Assembly: GCA_900239685.1 (NCBI GenBank)
Contig: OENT01000025.1
Coordinates: 124,001 to 188,000, forward strand
Length of the DNA stretch: 64,000 nucleotides
Source of the DNA: Rotaria macrura
Lineage: Eukaryota > Rotifera > Eurotatoria > Philodinida > Philodinidae
Reading direction: 5' to 3'
The position numbers and the translations under genes are program-made. Below are positions 13,901 through 27,596 of this stretch, piece by piece (positions within the stretch are counted from its first letter, which is position 1; the number at the start of each line of letters is the position of its first letter). Below the pieces are notes generated by a model. It saw only the letters and a list, made by a program, of their open reading frames with translations. It searched no databases and was not told the DNA's origin.

Positions 13901-14727
13901 CAAACGAAACATGATTACTTGGTTCGATCATTATATTTACAATGCTGTCCAATCAAGTCCTTCTTTTTTTAAATTTTCCACTTCTAGATGAAATTTTTTT
14001 TTCATCGACGAATTCCAATGATTTTTTATCGAATTATCCGATCGACCATTGAAATATTTTGCTATTTCAGCCCATTTATTACCGAAATGTTGATGTAATA
14101 TGAATAAACGAACGTTTTCCTCATGTGTCCATGGATTCTTATTTATCAACGGATTAAGATGATTGTGCCATCTGAAATAAATTGAACATTGGTTTATTTT
14201 TTTTTTCTAGAGTCTGAACAAACTTACCTTTCACGACATTGTTTTCCAACACGTCCTTTTAATTCTTTAGCGATCAAACTCCAGTGCTTTGGCCCGTAAT
14301 CACGTACAAGTTCGATAACTTTTTTATCTTCTTCATCAGTCCATGGTCCCTTGGTTATGGATGGATCAAGAAAACGTTCCCAACGATGCTGACATTGAGC
14401 ATCTGTACGACCACTACCAACATGCTTGGCTAGACTCGACCAATCACTTAAACCATCATGGGATAATATGAATTCTCGTAAGCGATCATCCTAATAGAAA
14501 TTTTGTCAGACAAAGCAATTTAACAACTTTCTCTTCTTGCACATACTTCTTCTTTGGTCCATTTTTTGTAAGATTTTTTTCTTGATGATGAAACTTTTCT
14601 AATTATTGGTGAATTTTCATCATAATCTAATTCATCATCAGTAAAACTATTATTAGTAAAACTTCGCCTAACAAGAAAACGTTTTAATTAGAAAAATCAA
14701 TTAAACTTCTTACCGTTTCGTGATCAT
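10976..14727 (-). CDS. MYB: Three-repeat MYB transcription factor (c-Myb/B-Myb type)
   Basis: Nine exons (14727-14714, 14667-14547, 14490-14228, 14171-13941, 13883-13601, 11858-11433, 11360-11314, 11251-11149, 11083-10976) join in frame to 531 residues. R1 (about 39-88), R2 (about 90-140) and R3 (about 142-192) each keep the spaced tryptophans, with KGPWTDEED, GRVGKQCRERWHNHLNP and GRSDNSIKNHWNSSMKKK. This is the animal R1R2R3 arrangement that binds the Myb DNA site. After a Ser/Asn/Thr-rich middle, the C terminus carries TTPEQ, LLTPSPKR and GQTRDQLYITEQARRYL, matching the conserved C-terminal region of vertebrate Myb proteins. That match confirms the small last exons. The ATG is 1 nt after a strong acceptor (CTTTCTTTAG), so exon 1 codes for only 14 bases. 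Intron 5 is 1.7 kb. Only about 38 residues precede R1. Whether it is closer to A-, B- or c-Myb cannot be decided here. Confidence 0.94.
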
Positions 14728-17700
14728 TCTAAAGAAAGTGTCTCAACACGTAGCCAATTTGTTTTCGTCGGAAAGAAGACAATGAACGCTATCGTGTCCG
14801 ATCGGTCGTTCGTTCATTCGCTTTTTTCTTTTTCCTTCCTTCGACTGCAGTGATCGGAGAATATTCTTCGACAGAAAAATAAAAAGAAACGAAAACGAAA
14901 TTAGACGGAACGATGAAGGAAGGAGAAAAGATCGAAAGAAAAGACATACACGCATAGACCTGCGGATAGAAAAAGCAAGCTGTATAATTTGCTCTCAATC
15001 GAAAAGACAGACTATATTTTTGAATAGAAAAACATCTGCTATAGAATTAATTGAAGTGTATTCATGAATTTATTCTTCGTTTCAATTCGAATTAATATCA
15101 ATTTTAGTAGAATATACGATGACGACCAAAATATTCATCATTCGATCAAGAAATTTCCATATGTGATAACTTAGAAAAATTGGTTACTAATTGCAAGACG
15201 ATACTTGCTTTTGATTTAGCAGTAGGTTCAAGAGGGGAACGGTTAAATAGTGGATATATAAGTGTGTTAGCTTCGATTCTATTGATTTGATGTGAATATA
15301 GCATTAGTTCGTTCGTTCTTATTGAGAATTACTACCTCGTATAAACGTTAGATCATATAACTGCAAGCTATATTTTAATAAAAACACTGAGTACCTTTTC
15401 AGCTGTCTAACCAGAATTCTTTGACAACTGAGTAAACTTCTCGTCTGTCGAAAAAGAAGGTCGACAAAATGAGCAAGATTTTTATTGATGGGATAAAAGA
15501 GTTTCAACTCAATGAAGTACTAATAGGGCAAAGACAAACATGACATGAGAATCTTTTAATCAAGTATACATCAAAGTTTAATATCTTACACCTGAGTCCG
15601 GTGTACTTTAGTCTACTTTTAGTGTCTATATTTGTAACGTTTATATTTCAAATTCGGACACCACAATCAAGACGACGATAATGCATTGGTATATATAATT
15701 TCAAAATTTCATCTGGATTTATATCGAGATCTTGATGAATGTATGCGGGAATGGGCTATCTAATAGAAGTATACAACATATGCATAGACAAGCAAGAAAA
15801 GAAAATGCGCTTGAGTTGAAATACAAGGAGTGATTGTTTTCTTAATTTTTCATAGAAAGAACAAGTAAAGAATGTATCAGGAATTCAGATGTAATAAAAG
15901 AAAATAAACCATTCTGAAAAAGGAAAACGTTCAATGAGTAAATCTTCAAATAAAATAGAAACTTGCCTACTTGCCTCCCCGTCGGTTACGCCGCTGTGTC
16001 TATTTAATGATTTCATTTCTCATCGTACATGTATATCTTAAAAGTGCATGATTAATTTTCTGTTTATTATTCATCCACAGTTTTTCTCCAGAAAAAAATA
16101 GAACAACTTCTAATGAAGGGAGTAGTATCAATCGGTTCGGTACCGAAAACTAGGAAATCATCTAGTATGCGATCATGATAATCCCCAACATAGGCAGGCA
16201 CTATCCCTATGAGTAGTGTGTAAACACTTGTTTTCTAAACAATTATTGTTTTTTTGTCATATATTTTAGAGAACAGATAAATGACAATTCTTGTTAGTCT
16301 AAGGAACAGACGTATGCAGTAACATACATTGATCTGTTGATAATGTTTGATTGCACTATTCCTCAAAATTCCTGACACACAGAAGTATGTTTCTTTTTCT
16401 CTCTCACCATCGGTTTCTGCCCGCTTTAAATCAAGCCAATTGGTATCACACTCATAATGTGTTCTTAAAAAAAATAGAATATTGAAGATATAGTTTTCAA
16501 TGGAGGATCTCGTTAAAAACTCGCATTGGTACATCTATGACTTTCAATATTTTCGTTCAAAACGTTTTAAAGCAGTGTCTCACAGTAGCATTTCTTGTCG
16601 AACGATTCAAAAAGTATATGTATATAGTAGATCGATGCACTCAAAGAGTTGCATCGTTCAGCGTTGAAAGTTTCATTATTTATTTTTCTACTAGCAAGTT
16701 TGATTTTTCTTGTCAATCTCATGTTACAATTGTTAATTCGTATGGTCATAAATCAATCAATCATTTATTTCATAATGGGTACATATTGTTGCAATTGGTG
16801 CTGAAAAACTCGAGTAATGACGAACAATTAAAATTTAATGTAGTTCATATTGATGAAAATTGTAGTAAGTCACGTAATTATAAACATTTGCATGATGAAT
16901 CATGCTGTAGTTTATATTCAATGTACACGTTAGTATCGAGAAAGTTAAGATCAATTATGTCTTTTGGTTTTACATACGTACATGTAAATTTCGAAAAGAG
17001 TTACACAAAAAAGCTTGATTAAACATATTTTCTTTTCTCTCGATTTGTGTTGATAAGTTTCTGCAAACTTTGATACTGGATCATTGAATTAAATGTATTC
17101 CATGGAAAATCAATCTATCTGCTGATGAAAGATATACTCAAGATTCAACTTTAGCAGAGAATATGTCTGTTTATTTGTTTTGAGCCATAAATGATATAAG
17201 ATGCATGCATGTTTCGGAAATGTCGAATTCTATGATTGTGCACTGTTATGTGTGATTCGTAACAGGTGCAGCAGATAAATGGTGGTCAGAAGTAGTTTCA
17301 AGCTGAAAATATATTATTTCGTATGTGTTTTTTCGTTGGCTGGTGATCACAAAAATAAAATAATACAGTCATTTTGTAGCCCTGAAAGAGCTTTTATAAT
17401 TGTTAACAATTTAAAAATTTTCGTACGCATCCTTGCAACGTACATCACTGATCATCTTTTTCAGAGTTCCGATAACTTAGGTGTTTCGCTCCGCAGTTTC
17501 AAAGTTCTTGAGTAAAGAAGAATAACTAAGGCAAAATAGCATCTTTTTTAATCATGTTTTCCTTATTTTGATGGAAAATGGCAACTGCACAAAATTCAGA
17601 AGCAAATGTTAACTTCGAATTCGTTTCTTCAATTCCACGGGCAAAAAATATCATATTTGAACCATTACGAGTAGAATTTTGAAAAGTTCCATTTTTCGAT

Positions 17701-19317
17701 CTTGAATTTAATTTCAACAAAGTTTGATCTACACGGCGAGAAAGGGCAGCTTCAGAGGTGCCACAGAACATCGTCACTATGGTTTCGTTGTTTGTGATAT
17801 TGAAAAAAGTGTTCTGAAGTTTAGTTTAAAAGTTGCTTAGAAATTCATTCGTTTCGAACTTGCTGAGTATTCTTATTTTCATATTTCTTCTTCTCTTTTT
17901 ACAGACTTTGCGAATAATTGAATGGTCAATCCTTTGGAAATATATTCGAGCCTAGAAAATGAAAAATACAGAAGTTAGTGAGGAAGTACTGAGAAACACT
18001 ATTTATTCTGTCGCACTAGTTATATCGGTTGATGACTTCGTGCTTTTTAGTCACCTGGTCAATGTTCAGTATGAGTGAAAAAGTTATTGATTTGAATTGA
18101 AAAACAACATTGGTTTTTTGGGGTTTCTTTTAGTTCATTGTAAGATTTCTACTTTTGATGTCGAAAAAAAATTCATATTAAAAAATTTATTCGATTGGAA
18201 GATGCTAGTAGAGGTTTCACCATGGGCACTATAGTAAGGGGAATGATTTCAGCCAACAAAAGGGCGAAAAAAACTTAACCACGTTGATCAATATATAAGG
18301 ACAACTATGTCATGAATTGTTTTTCTCAATGGTACCGTGAAAAAGGCACTAGGAATCGAATTTAATTATTTTTATTTAAAAAAATAACTCAGAGAATCTT
18401 TTCAAAAAACACTAGTTTGCTTTATTTTTCTAATGCCTAAACAATTCAAAAGTATGATCGATAAGAGTATGCCCCTGGATTTCTGAAAAAAATACATATG
18501 AGTGAAACAGTCTTTCATGTAGAAAGAAAAGATAACCGAAACTTGTCGATGAATGAGTTATAAAACATAAAAGGATTGTAACAGATGATGAACATCTACT
18601 AAAAGATGGCAGAAGGTCTGATAAGATGAAACAAAATCTGCTATATTAGATACACTAATTTCAGATTGTTGGGGTTGATGTCGAGAGTTCACTTTCCTTT
18701 ATTATTGAGAGAGTAGTAATTAAATTTGAATATGGTTGTGTAGAAACAAAGGCAGGCATTTCAAAAATCTCTATTGCGAGACAACAATGAACAGAAATAT
18801 TCAATGTTTGATGCAGGTTCTTCGTAACGGATTATTCAGAAGTTTAAAAGAAATTCTCACCAAACATATGTCTAAACAGTGATTAATCAAAAAAATTTAT
18901 AAGTGAGAGTTTTAAAACAATCATCCTTCACACTAGATGAAGTAGGTTGCTCAACGTTTACATCCAATGGCATAGTTTTTTAAAATTATTTCGTTCGTTC
19001 TCATCAATGATGCAATCATTTGAAGGAAAATTTAGAGGTCGTCGTTATATTATTTGTTATAATGAATGGAAGTGTTACAAATGGAATTAAAGCAAAGCCG
19101 TATGAACGATGTCTGTCAGTCAATTAAAGGTTTTTGCACCTGCCTTTTATTGCAACCAATCGCATAATGTTTTGATGCGCTACCAATTACAGAAAAGCAA
19201 CTATGCTTGTAGCGCTCTAGTGTATTGACTGGTAGCACATTATTTTTGCTCGCTTATTTTTTGTGTTACACATAAATATACGTAAAAACATAAACCAACG
19301 TTGGTGTACACCACCTA
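14728..19317. other. 4.6 kb region without a recognisable gene
   Basis: This lies between the 5' ends of MYB (minus) and the zinc-finger gene (plus), so both promoters should be within it. No family resemblance was seen in any frame. A 161-codon frame at 16537-17022 has no motif and no supporting splice sites. Small GC-richer patches occur near 15967 and 16130, without clear structure. Confidence 0.45.
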
Positions 19318-22300
19318 ATGAATATGGAGAACCCATATTCTCCACCTGTCCTATATTTAACAGACGATGATAATGATGATATTTATCCAATCGAACATAA
19401 TAACTCATATGGCCTTCAATGCCGAACAAACAATACCGAATTTTTACCTCATAAGAAACGAAAAATAGTCATCACAGATATTCCTATGGATTCGTCTATA
19501 CTGAACTGGTCGAAACGCCAGCGACAGAATCAATATCGACCGCATCAGCAGGAACACCATCACCAACAGTATTTATCTAAAAATTGTAATAATCGGGAAC
19601 CTGAAACTATTGTTATCGATCCAGATGAGTCAGTTCTTGCAGAGCAGGAATCTCATTGCTTCGATGCTTTTGATTGGACAACTGAAAAATCGACACTTAC
19701 GAGTATACCAACACCTACCAGAATAAACTCAAAGCCAATGTACGCTAATTCTCGTATATCGATGAGACCTCTACAAACTATGATGAACGTTATGAAGCAA
19801 CATTTAGATCAACCAGATGCAAATCCATTGTCTACAAGAACTCGTCCAAATGACAGATATGTACACTCAACACATCAAAAATCTATACAGATGCCTATAA
19901 ATCCTACTAAATCGCCACCATTATCATTGCCAATTCCTACACCGACATCAGCATTTACTCGACCTCAAGTACAACATATGCAACAAAACAAACTCGATAG
20001 AATTCCATATGCACATCCTGTAAGCTCATATTCGTGTTGTACATTATTTTTCAAAAATCCCGCTTTGCGCACATAATAGATATGCATGATTCATAATATT
20101 GTTATGACAGGATGAGACTAGTAGTAATCGTTCTAATCATGATTCATTTAATAGTTTCATGATTAGCTCAAGCAAATCAGCAGCCGAAAACGATAGCGAT
20201 GATTGTGTTCTTCACATAATGTCACAAGTGTAGTTACTCTATATTGTTAATCATATTACATATTTTTAAAGATCGAAAACTTCAATTTACATATCTCTTT
20301 AAATTCACCGTAGTGGATTTTTGTAGGGGTAACAACAAGCTCCTGTTTTCATGGATGACTGATATTGAAAAGGACAAAATTACGATGTAAAAAAAACTCC
20401 AATAGACACAAGCCAAAAAGAAATCAAGCTATAAGCTACTTGCTACTTATTTTTATTCATACTCATACAAAACTAAGATTACAGCAAATTTATTCTTATG
20501 GACAGAATATTAGATGAATATTCAACCTGGATACAGTTAGTTTCTACCCACAATAGGATCCGATATCTTATGAAGTCAAATTGGACGAAACGATTTTACC
20601 GAGCTAAACATTTATTGGTTGTTCTTCAAAAAGATATCGATTTTTCTTTCTCAGCTAATGAGCCTTATTCACACTTTGCTTGTTGGCCACAAACACAGCA
20701 AAAATTGGCCACAATCATACATGTCTGTTGCTAAGAGTGGCTTCCTTTCTTTAATGTTCTTGTCTCTTTCTCTTTCTCTCTGTCTCTCTCTCTCTCGCTG
20801 CGCTGATATAGAAACTATTCACTTATTACATTTCCTTTTGATCGCCTATTTGACCTGTTTTCTTTGATGTTGTTNNNNNNNNNNNNNNNTATATCAGCGC
20901 AGCGAGAGAGAGAGAGACAGAGAGAAAGAGAAAGAGACAAGAACATTAAAGAAAGCAAGCCGCTCTTAGCAACAGACATGTATGACTGTGGCCAATTTTT
21001 GCTGTGTTTGTGGCCAACAAGCAAAGTGTGAATAAGGCTCATTGTTTGTATTGATTCATCTATATGAATATAACTGTATCACTGTTTTTTCTTCTATGGA
21101 ACTTGAATCGAATAGTATATTTGTTGAATTTAACCAGATACTACGTCTTGCGATATTAATTCTGAGAGCAATGCAGATTCCCTCTCGATTTTCTAAAGAC
21201 TCAAAAAATTAGTAAAAGAATTAGACTTTCATCTGTTTACACTAAAATATATTATTATCTACATATTTTCTCCATGTCAGAGCTAATATTCACTATTACA
21301 CGTTTATATTTTGTCAAAAGGTCAATACAAATAGTAATCTGCACAAATAGAGTTATGATTGATTTATGAGATTGAAATCACCGACGACGATGAATAAGTC
21401 TCTTCATCGTTCAATATCAGCTTACAGTGTCATTGATTGTTCCCTTCAAGTGAATGAAGAAAAAATTTCATTTGAGGAACGACTACTGTCGGAGAATATA
21501 ATAGAAATAATCATAATCATAAACTAAGGTGCCTACTGATCTCATGCTAATTATTTGATTTTTCTTATGTTTGTGAATAAGTACTGCTAAAACAAAGACA
21601 ATCTTAAAATGGATTGGTGATTTTGTTTTTCTATGATGTTACAGGCAGAGTGTCAGACATTTCCTGTTGTAAATCCGAAAAAAATGAGTTGGATCTGAAC
21701 AGGATAGCTTAAAATATAATCAGAATATGCGGAAAAGTTGCAATGAATACAAAAAATTATCTTTTTAAATTCTTTCAAAATGAAGACTAGTGATTTCGGT
21801 TAGTATGTCACTCTAGTGTAGCCGATATTTCGGGATGATTCGATCTAGTTACAAAAAGCTCGGCCTATTGCAGCTATTATTGAATCTATTGAGACATAGC
21901 CATAACTTGAGGGAAGCAAGTCTAATTTCATGGAAAGCTTCATGTATCTACTAATTCCATATCCTTCCATGGACCGAACGTCAGTGCGAAATGTATGGCA
22001 TTCTTATTTTTCATAAGTGTTTAGTGTGTGCAAGTGTCTACTAGAAGTCATAGTGTATAGACGAACAATTTTCTTTAGCTAGGTATCTGATCACGTAAAA
22101 AAGGATCATCTCTTTGCCTTCCTAGAATTTTAAACAAAAGAATTCTTCTAAGATTCTAATTTAGATCCCACAATCGTCTCTACTAGTTGCTCCAAGAACT
22201 GAACCTATCCACCAACAGACATATTATCCACAACTGTCTCTTCCATTGGTTCTTACAACATCGTTACCAGAAATTCGTCATCAAGCACTTAATGGCACCA

Positions 22301-25300
22301 CTGTGATATCAGCATTTTATGATTCTCAATTTTATCAATGTGACATTTGTAAATTTAAAACTACTGCTAGGTTCATCCATCATTTGTTTTTCGATTTTTC
22401 TTATTTATTGATTTCGCTTTTAGCTCTGTGCTTCTTCAACATCTTCTTACTCATATATTCAGATGTCATCAATGTTCATATTATACATACTCACAGCATA
22501 ATTTGTATCAACATGCATTCGAAAGACATAACTCTAGTATTGCTAAGGATAATTTTGATCCGAAAAATCTAGAATTACTCTATGTTAATCGCTGTCCAGA
22601 TGGAACATTCGCCTTATGTATTGATTCATCAGCAACAAAATTGACAACTTGTATGCCACCAAGACAAACGAATACCGATGAACAACTTAGTAATATGCCA
22701 ACAGCAACCAATTCTAATACGAATAATGATAATGAACATAATAAAAATAATAATATTCAAAAGCCTAAGCGTACACCTGCAAAAAAAAAACCTGCAAAAC
22801 CAAAGGCAAAGGAATCTACGGATATTGTTGTTTTATCTGAAAAGCGTGGTGTTAAATCTCAACCATTATCATCATCCTCGATACAAAAGAAATCAACAGT
22901 ACGAGTACAGTCAGCACCAATATATGTTCTGATGAAGCATCGTCGTTATTTTTCAAGCAAGATTTCGCCATGTTTACACTCATTAACATTAGAATATAAT
23001 GTATGTCGAGAACAAACAATAAGACGTATGGTTAAAATGAATGGAATAGTAAAAAGACGAACGTTTCGATCGAAATCAAATATATTAGGATTGATTGATA
23101 ACGTCGCTGAATGTTTGAAAACAATTGTTAATGATATCGTCGAAATGGAAGAAAACAGGTTGGGAACAGATTACACCGTTTGTTTTATTTTAATTTAAGA
23201 GTTCTCATATACTTGCAAGTAATGAACTTAGGGATGATGTCTAGTTAAAGAATCCTCGATGCTATAAAAATGTCTCGTCACTAGTAGGAAAACAATTAAA
23301 AAAATTTTCAGTCCCATTTCATCGATTCTAAAATAGTTGACCGATCAACAATCGATAGAAAAATATCCAATCTAATGACTTTCTTCTTTCGATACATTTT
23401 CATTTCATAAATGTTTCTGCTTGACATAGTATGTCAGACTACTGGACAATATGACGAGGATATTTCTAGTCGTGGTTACTTTTTGAACAAACAAAAGCGT
23501 TCAACATCACAAACATCGTAACATTCTAATAATGAAAATGTTCTATTGACAAAGTACAAGGAACAACACGAATTCTTTTATTTCTTATAGTTTCAAAGTC
23601 TCCTGCTTGTTCAAGGAAAACAAGTTAAGAATAACGAAATAGAGCGCATAGGTAAAGCCGACTGAGATCAATGAAATGAATTCACATTCGCTTTGCTTTG
23701 CTTTTGAAAGAAAAATATATTGTTCCAGTAAAATGCTTTTTTTTCGAGGAGTGAGTCGTAGAGGAATAGCAATACATAATGAATTCAAATAGAATTTCAG
23801 CTTTAATTCTAGATCTCCAACTGCCAACACGTTTTTATCTAACTGTTAATATCCTGAAGAACATTTGAGCATCTAGCTTTTTACTGCATTTGTTTCGATA
23901 CAGTGTAGTGTTGTTTAACACTATAGCCCTCAGCAGAAAACATTTGATGTTGAATTTCAGCGTAAAAATTTCTATTTAGATTGGATCAACGGAGAATAGT
24001 ATAATTTTCAAATTTAAGGTATACCTCTCATTCTTATTGGAAGATGCATATAAGATAGAAAATTGTATTTTGACAATATCGATCAATAAATTGACAAATT
24101 TATTCATACTCTTATTTTAAGAAAGAAGCAAATCGAAAGAAAACGAAAACTTCCCAACAGAAAAATACTAGTTGATGAATAGCGTCTCCCTTTTGAACGT
24201 TTGACGTCGGAATCCAAAAGTAAACTTTCTTGTCAATGCTTAGGGAAGGTATAGTACTACCTTAAAGATACTTTGATTAAGATAGTATTCAATCGATGAA
24301 GACTTGAGCAATCGAATTCTTCTCAATTAATTCAGCATTGATCATAATCTTCATGATACACATCGTTTCGATTCCAAAGCACTTTATTTCTTAGGACATT
24401 CATCTTAATGTTAGATTTAGTAATATGTCTTATGTCCACCGAGAACGTGGCTTCGTCAAGAATTAACAGTTAAATAAATTTACTGGCGGCTCACAAGTGT
24501 TATTAACAGGGCTCTAATGTAGGGATCTGCAAAGTGCTCCGGGTTATGCCGGGACCGGGCCTAGAAAAAAGGAATTTTGCAGATCGCTACTGCAAAGGCA
24601 CTATGAATAAATGTGCAGTTATGTTTTGATATACGTGTCTTCCTGTCTGGTCATTTATTAAAAGCCACATGTTTTTAAGTTTATATACATATTTCTCAAC
24701 TTAATGCCATAGAAATTACACTCGGTGAATAGTATCAGAAATCAGTTTCGTCAACACCGACATTTTTGAATTAATCTAGCCATCACTCAGCATTAGAATC
24801 TATTTATAGGAATAAAATATGGACATATATTATTTTAGAAATACACCAAGTCTTCTATGTGCATTGCCAAATAGTGTAACTAGTTCAATATTTTCAACAG
24901 ATGAACATAAAATACTAGTGAATTCATTGAGATTGTATAATAAGTATGATCAAATCGTGGAACAGAAAAAACAATATGATGCTGAAGATTCACTACTTAC
25001 AAATAATTGGCATCTATTTATTTTATGTTCATCGGACATGAGTAAAGATGAACGAACAATACTTACAGCGACACATACATCAATAACAAATAGCGATTCA
25101 AATTGTTTGCAAACGACACTTGCTAAATTACCTATATCATATGACAATACTCATCGATTTCTAAAGGGATCTATTTGTAAGTTCAGGTTGATGTTGTCAC
25201 TGATTTTTTTTCTATATGCGTTCCTTTAGATCCTGTGATACAAAATACTAATTCAAATTCGAAAACATTAAAAAAATATTCAATAACGTCACCAACTTCT

Positions 25301-27590
25301 TCATCAAAAAGTAAAACCTATACGTACACATAGATATAAATTTCGATTTCTTAAAGAGAGAATATATAAATTCAGAAACAAAAAAGTTCAATTTCATTAA
25401 ATTAATGAATCGAGCTGAGATTTAAAATAATAAGTTTAACACAAAATTTACGGTGAATAAGAATGGTAAATCACAATTCAATCCAATTGTCTAGTGGCAA
25501 AACCATTATCAGTTCAATCACCTATACTATGAGTTCTTAAACAATAAAACTATAACTGATATCTTTGATTATTATTACATATCTATATGAATAGATCAAA
25601 AATATTTTTCTTATTCTTATTTTAATTCCAATAAGATGAAGGTATTCGAATTATGTTGATTTCGATTAAATTCTAATATTATATACTTAACGAAAAACAA
25701 GATCAACAAAGAAATTAACAACAAGTAAAATGTACTTACCTCAGTTTGACCTAATACATTCACAGGACAGTTAGATTTAGATATTCAAGTTCCTATCAGA
25801 AAACTTTAAAGTATTAATAGTATTGACAAGCTTGTATGTAGTTCAATTATTAATTCATAATACACATTCAGAACAATTAGGTGTCTCGATTAAGGAATAA
25901 TGTGATCGTACTAAGAAAAATATTTCGTTTCAGAACTCTTCGCTTCGTATATTTCAGAACTGGCAGTGTCATAGCATTGTTACAGATTTTAATAGTAAAC
26001 TAACAATTCGAGAATAACAAATAAAAGTCATAGAAACCTAAAATACTTATTATCTGGAAAATCTACATGGTTTGCCTAGTATGTTTAGAAAAGTATTTTC
26101 TGTAGATCACAAATTCTCCAAAAACCTTTTTATCATAAACTTCTTCAAATTGAATGATCAATTTAATGTTGATGTAGACATTTGTCTCTTCATATTTTTG
26201 CTCAGACACATATATTCCCAAGATTTGAGTAGGATACATAATTATGTAGCAGCAGATGACCAAAGTCTCTGGTTAATTTGTTTTTTATTTGAAACATATG
26301 AGTATTTGTCTTCAATGATAATAGTTCTTGTAAGAATGCATGGTTTTTTAGTAACATTTTCAGATGTCCATTTATGTTTTTAAGTGAATTTTTCGTCGAA
26401 ATTTAATTCGAAACTCTTTTCAGTCACCATTGGAGTAATCCTATAAGTGATTAGAAAATTGTGTAAATTGAGATCAGATTTTGACTAATAGAGTATGATA
26501 GTAAACACATATTAATTGGGCCATTGCCTGTCAACATGGTATATTTTCAATTACAATTTTCGCCGGAACATATATAGAAATACTTAACTTATATTGATAT
26601 AGACTACAAATTGAAGGAATTTAAAAATATGAAAAGTGCACGAATTTCACATAATAATAATAATAATAATAATAGCAAATTCAGTAGATTGACATAACAG
26701 TGAAATATTCTGACTCTCACTTACTTTTCTTGTTAACTGATTTCATGATGATCTCGCAAGAATTTTCAGATGTAATCAAACTTTGAAGGTCAAGTTTTAT
26801 GTTGTTCTATTAGATAAAGTAAAAATTTAAAATATCCATTTTTCGGCATTCTAGTACAAAAATAGAGACAAGAATATTTCTGATGAGATTAAGTGAAAAT
26901 GGAATTAAATAATTATTTGCAATCATCCTACATATACTGGAAGGTTTTCTAAACACATACTGGATGAAGCCAGTCAATACATCATCCTACTTGAGTAATC
27001 CTGAATTTATTTTCATTTATTCCGTTGTGAAGAACATTCTTAAACAACTAGCTGAATTTTACCAACTTAGAGGAACTACAATAAAACTTTCCAATTTAAT
27101 TTTCTCCTTCAAAAAAAACAGCAAGTTCTCTTATTCTAATAGTGATTTATTTAATTCGGTGAGTCAGTGTAAAAAGAAAATCTATTCCGGATTGAATAAA
27201 ATGGACACTAACATTTCTATTGTCTGTCTTTGAAAATCGATGCTTGTTAAATATGAATGAAAGAAAGCATTCTAATTATTTCAAAGAAAACTTATAAATT
27301 GATATGGATACTTTAAAATAGGGGCGAGAAGGTATTTTTATTATAAAAATAACAATAACTTTTCACTCCTACTTTTAAATTCTAATATTCTTCAGCACTA
27401 CTTCATGTCATATGAAAATTCAACATGAATTACTAATTTAGATCCTGAACCAATTCATCCACCAGTAAATAAACAAACAACATATGTTAATTATTCATCG
27501 ATATTGCCAATAATTGATAGAAAAGATAATGCAGTAGAACCGTCAAGACCAACAGTACTTTCAATGCCAAGTGTAATTGTTCTCGACTAG
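19318..27590 (+). CDS. Unidentified protein with two C2H2 zinc fingers
   Basis: Seven exons (19318-20019, 20111-20227, 22165-22370, 22424-23158, 24839-25176, 25230-25310, 27442-27590) join with matching phases to 775 residues. I do not recognise an orthologue. Residues 1-310 are polar, Pro/Gln/His/Asn-rich and probably disordered. Two adjacent canonical fingers lie at about 331-377, split by an intron: C-x2-C-x12-H-x3-H, then C-x2-C-x12-H-x4-H with YQ-H-AFER-H. Next come an Asn-rich run, a Lys/Pro basic patch (KRTPAKKKPAKPKAK) that could be a nuclear localisation signal, and a more ordered region of about 150 residues. A nuclear, nucleic acid-binding role is inferred. AATAAA starts directly after the final TAG, supporting the last exon. 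Introns of 1.7-2.1 kb carry repeats. Alternative stops just past exons 2 and 6 would give shorter forms. Confidence 0.75.
20657..21043. repeat. 154-bp inverted repeat flanking an assembly gap
   Basis: Arms 20657-20810 and 20890-21043 are exactly the same length and differ at only about three positions, without gaps. The centre is 79 bp including 15 N. Inner ends are TC/GA-rich with a CGCTGCGCTGATATA boundary. The repeat lies in the second intron of the zinc-finger gene. It may be a young MITE or an assembly artefact caused by the gap; no target-site duplication is obvious. Confidence 0.85.
20875..20889. other. Assembly gap (15 N)
   Basis: Fifteen unresolved bases in the centre of the inverted repeat. 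The true spacer length is unknown. Confidence 0.99.
24520..24589. mobile_element. Short hAT-like MITE (about 70 bp)
   Basis: Termini TAGGGATCTGCAAA and the complement of TTTTGCAGATCGCTA form imperfect inverted repeats around a GC-rich core with CCGGG repeats, unlike the AT-rich surroundings. The flanking octamers CTCTAATG and CTGCAAAG agree at 5 of 8 positions, compatible with a decayed 8-bp duplication as hAT elements make. It is intronic (intron 4 of the zinc-finger gene). The family assignment is tentative. Confidence 0.55.
26651..26674. repeat. (ATA)n microsatellite
   Basis: Eight uninterrupted ATA trinucleotide units, in the last intron of the zinc-finger gene. Confidence 0.95.
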
Positions 27591-27596
27591 AATAAA

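Noticed and set aside
16537-17022. 161-codon open frame on the plus strand
   Set aside because: No motif, odd composition, no acceptor or poly(A) context, and an overlapping open frame on the other strand. Likely chance in AT-rich sequence.
20815-21042. Minus-strand frame running through the N gap
   Set aside because: It is the mirror of a frame in the opposite arm of the inverted repeat and includes unknown residues.
24839-25229. Separate small gene starting near 24819
   Set aside because: It begins across a splice acceptor and its phase matches exon 4 of the zinc-finger gene, so it is an internal exon.
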